Below are positions 49,805-53,299 of a DNA stretch of 53,299 nucleotides, one piece after another. The position numbers were made by a program, and so were the translations under genes. Every line of letters begins with the position of its first letter. Within the stretch, counting starts at the first letter, position 1. The notes below the pieces were generated by a model, which was given only the letters and a program-made list of their open reading frames with translations, searched no databases and was not told where the DNA came from. The stretch is from Cytophagales bacterium (lineage in GTDB: Bacteria; Bacteroidota; Bacteroidia; Cytophagales; Thermoflexibacteraceae), in contig REAZ01000030.1 in the NCBI GenBank assembly GCA_004294445.1, forward strand, positions 1 through 53,299, in the 5' to 3' direction.

Positions 49805-51121
49805 ATGTCATCATTTTTCATGCAAACAACGCTCCCTACTGCTATCCTTATTTTGTTTTTTTATCTCATTTTAGAGCCTACGCACAAGGCAAAAGTATAT
49901 GATAGAAAAACTACGAAAGAGGTAGCCAATAAAGACAGCACTGTTTCGCTAAGTATCACTACCACAGGCGATTTGATGTGCCACAGTTCGCAGTTTCAGT
50001 TGGCAAAGCAAGCAGACGGAAGTTATGATTTTTTGCCCGTTTATTCGCTCGTCAGAGAATATTTGGCAGCATCAGACTTTACGATTGGTAATTTGGAAAC
50101 TGTGCTTGGCGGAGCAACGAAAAACTTTTCGGGCTATCCGCAGTTCAACTCGCCGAATGAGTACGCCGATGCCCTCAAAAAAGTAGGTTTTGATGCCTTG
50201 ATAACAACTAATAATCACTCTTACGATTACCAAGACGCAGGTATTAAGCGTACTTTAGATGAACTTAAAAATAGAAATATTCCCGCTATTGGCACTTTCT
50301 ATTCGGCATCAGACCGCGATTCGGTGCGTATTTTTGAAGTAAAAGGCGTGAAGATAGCCTTGCTTGCTTATACTGCCTTTTCGAATAACCCTGTAGCCGC
50401 AGCAAAACGGTTTTCCATTAACTTCATAGACTCTGCCTTGCTTGCCAAAGACATCAAAAAAGCACGCAACATAGGGGCAGAATTGATACTTGTGAATTTT
50501 CATTGGGGCATCGAGTACAAAAGATTTCCAAGTGATTATCAGCAGAATATCACAAAATATGCGGCAAGTTTGGGGGCAGATATTATTTTTGGCGGGCATC
50601 CGCACGTATTGCAACCTATCGAATTTCTGCCTTCCAAAGATGGCATAGGTTTAGATAGCTGTTTTGTCATTTATTCGCTGGGAAATTTTATTTCAGCCCA
50701 AAACAAACGCTATACTGATGCAGGAGTTATGCTTACTTTAAGGCTTGCTAAAAACCTCACTACCAACAAAATACATATTCAGCACACAGACTATGTGCCT
50801 ACTTGGGTTTTCAAAGGAATCCTTGCGGGGAAGTCGCAATACCTGATATTTCCTGCTTTTGCTGCCGAAGCCAAAGAATACCCCCTGACTATGAAGGAGT
50901 TAGCACCCGAAGAAATAAAATTTTTATCGGAAACTCATTTGCAAAAAATGAAGCAAGCGGGCGAAGATACCAAAGAAATACTGACTCACTATGCAAAAAA
51001 TTTGCGAAATGTTGCTTGGAAACAGGCGGTAAAAATAGATAGTATAAAAACTTTTCCTTTGAAAATCAATGTATTAGCAGATACTGTCTTTAAAAAGAAA
51101 GCAATAAAATACAAAAAATAA
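49805..51121 (+). CDS. CapA family protein
   Basis: The 438-residue protein has an N-terminal hydrophobic segment (about 9-24) and one CapA-type metallophosphatase-like domain (about 45-330). The family motif ITTTGDLMCHSSQF is near residue 60, with NLETVLGG, TTNNHSYDYQDAG, NFHWGIEYKRF and GGHPHVLQPIE following. CapA proteins belong to the poly-gamma-glutamate capsule synthesis family and many have roles in cell-surface polymers. It would be membrane-anchored. The following rpe gene starts 8 bases after the stop, so the two are probably on one transcript. Confidence 0.9.
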   Translation: MSSFFMQTTLPTAILILFFYLILEPTHKAKVYDRKTTKEVANKDSTVSLSITTTGDLMCHSSQFQLAKQADGSYDFLPVYSLVREYLAASDFTIGNLETVLGGATKNFSGYPQFNSPNEYADALKKVGFDALITTNNHSYDYQDAGIKRTLDELKNRNIPAIGTFYSASDRDSVRIFEVKGVKIALLAYTAFSNNPVAAAKRFSINFIDSALLAKDIKKARNIGAELILVNFHWGIEYKRFPSDYQQNITKYAASLGADIIFGGHPHVLQPIEFLPSKDGIGLDSCFVIYSLGNFISAQNKRYTDAGVMLTLRLAKNLTTNKIHIQHTDYVPTWVFKGILAGKSQYLIFPAFAAEAKEYPLTMKELAPEEIKFLSETHLQKMKQAGEDTKEILTHYAKNLRNVAWKQAVKIDSIKTFPLKINVLADTVFKKKAIKYKK

Positions 51122-51128
51122 ATTTACA

Positions 51129-51785
51129 ATGAAAAAACAAGGTATCATTGCTCCTTCTATGCTTGCGGCAGACTTTGCTAACTTGCAGCGAGATACAGAA
51201 ATGGTCAATAGGAGCGAGGCAGACTGGTTTCATATCGACATCATGGACGGTGTTTTCGTTCCTAATATTTCCTTTGGGATGCCTGTTTTAGATGCCATCA
51301 ACAGATATGCTAAAAAGCCTTTGGACGTGCATCTGATGATAGTTCAGCCCGAAAGATACCTCGCTACCTTCAAAAATTTGGGGGCTGCGGTTATCTCAGT
51401 GCATGAGGAAGCCTGTACGCATCTGCACCGCACTTTGCAGCAAATCAAAGACTTAGACTGCAAAGCGGGGGTTGCCCTCAATCCGCACACACCTATTAAT
51501 CATTTGGAAGAAGTCATCAAAGACGTAGATTTGGTGTGCCTGATGTCTGTAAATCCTGGGTTTGGGGGGCAAAAATTTATTGAACATACCTATAGCAAGG
51601 TTTCGAGGCTCAAAGATTTGATTTTGAAAAATAATGCAACTACTTTGATAGAAATAGATGGGGGGGTGAATACGGCAAATGCCAAAAAATTGTTGGATGC
51701 GGGAGCAGATGTGTTAGTAGCAGGTAACTTTGTTTTTGGGGCAAGTAATCCTATAGAAACAATAGCATGGCTAAAGCAGATTTAG
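51129..51785 (+). CDS. rpe: Ribulose-phosphate 3-epimerase
   Basis: The 218-residue TIM-barrel enzyme interconverts ribulose 5-phosphate and xylulose 5-phosphate in the pentose phosphate pathway. Metal and catalytic residues are in WFHIDIMDGVFVPNISFG, DVHLMIVQPERY and LIEIDGGVN; MSVNPGFGGQKFI is the phosphate-side loop. All hallmarks are intact and the length is normal. Cytoplasmic. It overlaps the next gene by 19 bases and follows CapA by 8, so the three look like one operon. Confidence 0.95.
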   Translation: MKKQGIIAPSMLAADFANLQRDTEMVNRSEADWFHIDIMDGVFVPNISFGMPVLDAINRYAKKPLDVHLMIVQPERYLATFKNLGAAVISVHEEACTHLHRTLQQIKDLDCKAGVALNPHTPINHLEEVIKDVDLVCLMSVNPGFGGQKFIEHTYSKVSRLKDLILKNNATTLIEIDGGVNTANAKKLLDAGADVLVAGNFVFGASNPIETIAWLKQI

Positions 51786-52987
51786 TAACTCCTCATGTGT
51801 TGATTATTTCTCCAAACTATCCACCTGAGCAGGGTGCGTGTGCCTCGCGTATTAGGTACATGGCACAAGGTTTGGCAAAGGCGGGCTATAGGGTAGAAGT
51901 GCTTACGGCAATGCCTAATTACCCCAAAGGAAAAGTATTTGATACCTATCGCAACAAACTGTTTTTCAGAAGATTAGATGAAAATGTGCTTGTAAAACAT
52001 TATCCTATTTATCCATCTCACTCGGCGAGCATCTTGCCGCGTCTGCTTGGTATGTTCTCGCTTGCTTTTTCGGTATTGTTTCATGTTTTTTCCGCAAAAA
52101 AATCAAAGCCAACCTTAGTGATAGCCCAATCCCCTCCGTTATTGTTGGCTCTTTCAGCTTATTGGCTTTCAGTAGTTTACAAAGCAGAGTTTGTTTTAAA
52201 TATTTCCGACTTATGGCCTCGTGCCTTGCTTGACTTAGGAGCTATCAAAAAAGGATTTATCTATGGCTTAGTGAGCAAGTTAGAAGTTTTTTTGTATCGC
52301 AAAGCCAAACTGTGCATAGGGCAATCCGAAGAAATTTTGTCGCACATTCAGGCTCAAGCCCCTGCCCAACCCACTTTCCTTTATAGGACAGGGGTAGATT
52401 GTGATTTTTTTCAGGTAATCACTCCCCAAGAAATAGGCAATCGCCCTTTCAAAATTGTGTATGCAGGTTTGCTTGGCATAGCTCAGGGCATTTTATCTAT
52501 TTGTAAAAAATTGAATTTTAAAGAACTAAACGCCGAAATGCACATCTACGGAGATGGCTACGAAAGGAAATTACTTGCTACTTATTTGGCAAAACATCCT
52601 CATTTGGGTATTTATCTGCACGATTCAGTAGCTTATGAGCAGATGCCTTCTGTACTATTGCAATATGATGCCATGTTGGTAACACAAAAAAATATAGTTT
52701 ATGGAACAGTCCCCTCCAAAATATACGAAGCCATGTCAGTAGGTTTGCCTATTCTGTTTTGTGGCGGCGGCGAAGGGGCAAATATTATTTTAGAAAATGG
52801 CGTAGGCTTGGTGAGTCCGCCGAGCAATTTTGACCTATTGAAAGAAAATATTTTGGAGATGACTCAAATGCCTTTGGAAGAAAAAAAGATACTGGGTGCA
52901 AAAGGTAGGCAGTTTGCACTCAGTAAGTTAGATAGAAAAATGCTCATTATCAGGCTAATAGAGCAATTAGCAAAAGTAGGCTTATAA
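51767..52987 (+). CDS. GT4 glycosyltransferase, WcaI-like
   Basis: The 406-residue protein has the GT-B fold of family 4. The N-terminal pattern VLIISPNYPPEQGACASRIRYMAQGLAKAGYRVEVLTA, with its SPNYPPEQG segment, is typical of WcaI-type colanic-acid and related glycosyltransferases. The C-terminal half has the donor-site region VPSKIYEAMSVGLPILF with GGGEGANII. The acceptor and sugar are not deducible. It is cytoplasmic or peripheral to the membrane. The start overlaps the rpe stop by 19 bases. Nothing on the same strand follows within the window except the edge. Confidence 0.88.
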   Translation: MAKADLVTPHVLIISPNYPPEQGACASRIRYMAQGLAKAGYRVEVLTAMPNYPKGKVFDTYRNKLFFRRLDENVLVKHYPIYPSHSASILPRLLGMFSLAFSVLFHVFSAKKSKPTLVIAQSPPLLLALSAYWLSVVYKAEFVLNISDLWPRALLDLGAIKKGFIYGLVSKLEVFLYRKAKLCIGQSEEILSHIQAQAPAQPTFLYRTGVDCDFFQVITPQEIGNRPFKIVYAGLLGIAQGILSICKKLNFKELNAEMHIYGDGYERKLLATYLAKHPHLGIYLHDSVAYEQMPSVLLQYDAMLVTQKNIVYGTVPSKIYEAMSVGLPILFCGGGEGANIILENGVGLVSPPSNFDLLKENILEMTQMPLEEKKILGAKGRQFALSKLDRKMLIIRLIEQLAKVGL

Positions 52988-53071
52988 GTTTCCTCCTGAC
53001 TTTGACACGTATTTGCCATAAAATACTGATATACAGTTAGAATTGATAAAGTTGTGTATTGAAGTTAAAGA

Positions 53072-53111
53072 GTTGTCAGTGGGACACTGACAACAGCACA
53101 AGGTTCTTGTG
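53072..53111. repeat. Two adjacent perfect hairpins after the GT4 gene
   Basis: GTTGTCAGTG (53072-53081) pairs with CACTGACAAC (53085-53094), 10 bp around a 3-base loop. CACAAG (53097-53102) pairs with CTTGTG (53106-53111), 6 bp around a 3-base loop. No T-run follows the pair, so they are not a clear terminator. They could be a repeat-element end or protein-binding sites. No gene was recognised in the 294-base space at 52988-53281. Confidence 0.5.
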
Positions 53112-53202
53112 GTATTTCTTGGCTCATACTTGTTTTTATTTTTGTGCAATATCTCAAAGTTATTTGCTAACTTGCAAAGGCAGTTTTTCATAGCAGGGCT
53201 TG

Positions 53203-53232
53203 TTGGTAAAAAAACACCAACCTTTATATTTG
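53203..53232 (+). promoter_or_regulatory. Likely promoter of the gene at the right edge
   Basis: TTG at 53203-53205 and TATATTTG (TAnnTTTG) at 53225-53232 have a 19-base spacer, the preferred distance in this phylum. An ATG follows at 53282. Confidence 0.5.
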
Positions 53233-53281
53233 TAAAAAAATAAAAATTGCTCAAAATAGCATAAAAGAAGAACTTGAATAA

Positions 53282-53299
53282 TATGGTAAAAATTGTACT
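53282..53299 (+). CDS. Possible gene start cut by the window edge
   Basis: The ATG at 53282 opens a frame reading MVKIV and runs to the window edge. It lies 50 bases after a good promoter (53203-53232). Too little of it is present to say what it is, and the start itself is inferred from the promoter position. Confidence 0.3.

Noticed and set aside
52982..53254. A 90-residue gene on the minus strand at the right edge
   Set aside because: It covers the hairpins and intergenic AT-rich DNA, has no family pattern and conflicts with the promoter at 53203-53232.

Overview
The window looks like chromosome from a low-GC member of the Bacteroidota, probably of the Cytophagales. Three things point there. 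Several families are largely confined to that phylum (DUF4837, DUF4175, DUF4494, DUF4199, 7TMR-DISM kinases, WG-repeat proteins). The promoters have the phylum form TTTG or TTG, about 19-22 bases, then TAnnTTTG. A mevalonate-pathway gene is present. All placements rest on reading the proteins and DNA by eye; no database search was run.

Region by region. 1-2.3 kb is a small accessory patch against the 3' end of a tRNA-Arg: a broken ORF, a beta-class DNA methyltransferase, an inverted-repeat element resembling a cassette recombination site, a DUF1801 gene and a truncated DUF4199 gene. 2.5-12.1 kb holds a GH3-family adenylating enzyme, a glycosyltransferase cluster (GT9, a GT4 remnant, a polytopic membrane protein, a GT2-DUF268 fusion and a GT2) and a 7TMR sensor kinase. 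12-17 kb has ybaB, a doubly membrane-anchored coiled-coil protein, CvpA, a DUF1573 protein, a kinase-like protein without its phospho-accepting histidine, and a TPR protein. 17.1-17.7 kb is an AT-rich divergent intergenic region packed with DnaA-box-like 9-mers, and is the best candidate here for a replication origin. 17.7-30 kb is mostly housekeeping and envelope genes: group II decarboxylase, YraN, PssA, mevalonate diphosphate decarboxylase, an MBL hydrolase, a second CvpA and a DUF4175 giant. 30-36.8 kb has an RsbW-like factor, YbeY, a Uma2-like gene bracketed by two perfect parS palindromes, TyrRS, MenA, DUF4494, a secreted nuclease and an AlkD-like protein. 36.8-43.7 kb carries a DUF420 pair, a wHTH regulator pair, an OmpA/PD40 lipoprotein-like envelope protein, an M23 peptidase, a MetZ-like enzyme and an SRPBCC protein. 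43.6-53.3 kb has a CheB-CheR-PAS-kinase fusion, an HGSNAT-like acyltransferase, CapA, ribulose-phosphate epimerase and a WcaI-like glycosyltransferase.

How it fits together. The strongest structural signal is at chromosome level: a DnaA-box cluster with an AT-rich flank at 17.1-17.7 kb, and two identical 24-bp palindromes containing the ParB site TGTTTCACGTGAAACA at 31.2 and 32.1 kb. Together they suggest that the window lies in the replication-origin domain. Most genes are single or in short operons of two or three. Signalling is carried by orphan kinases with no receiver gene beside them. No CRISPR array, rRNA or intact insertion sequence was seen.
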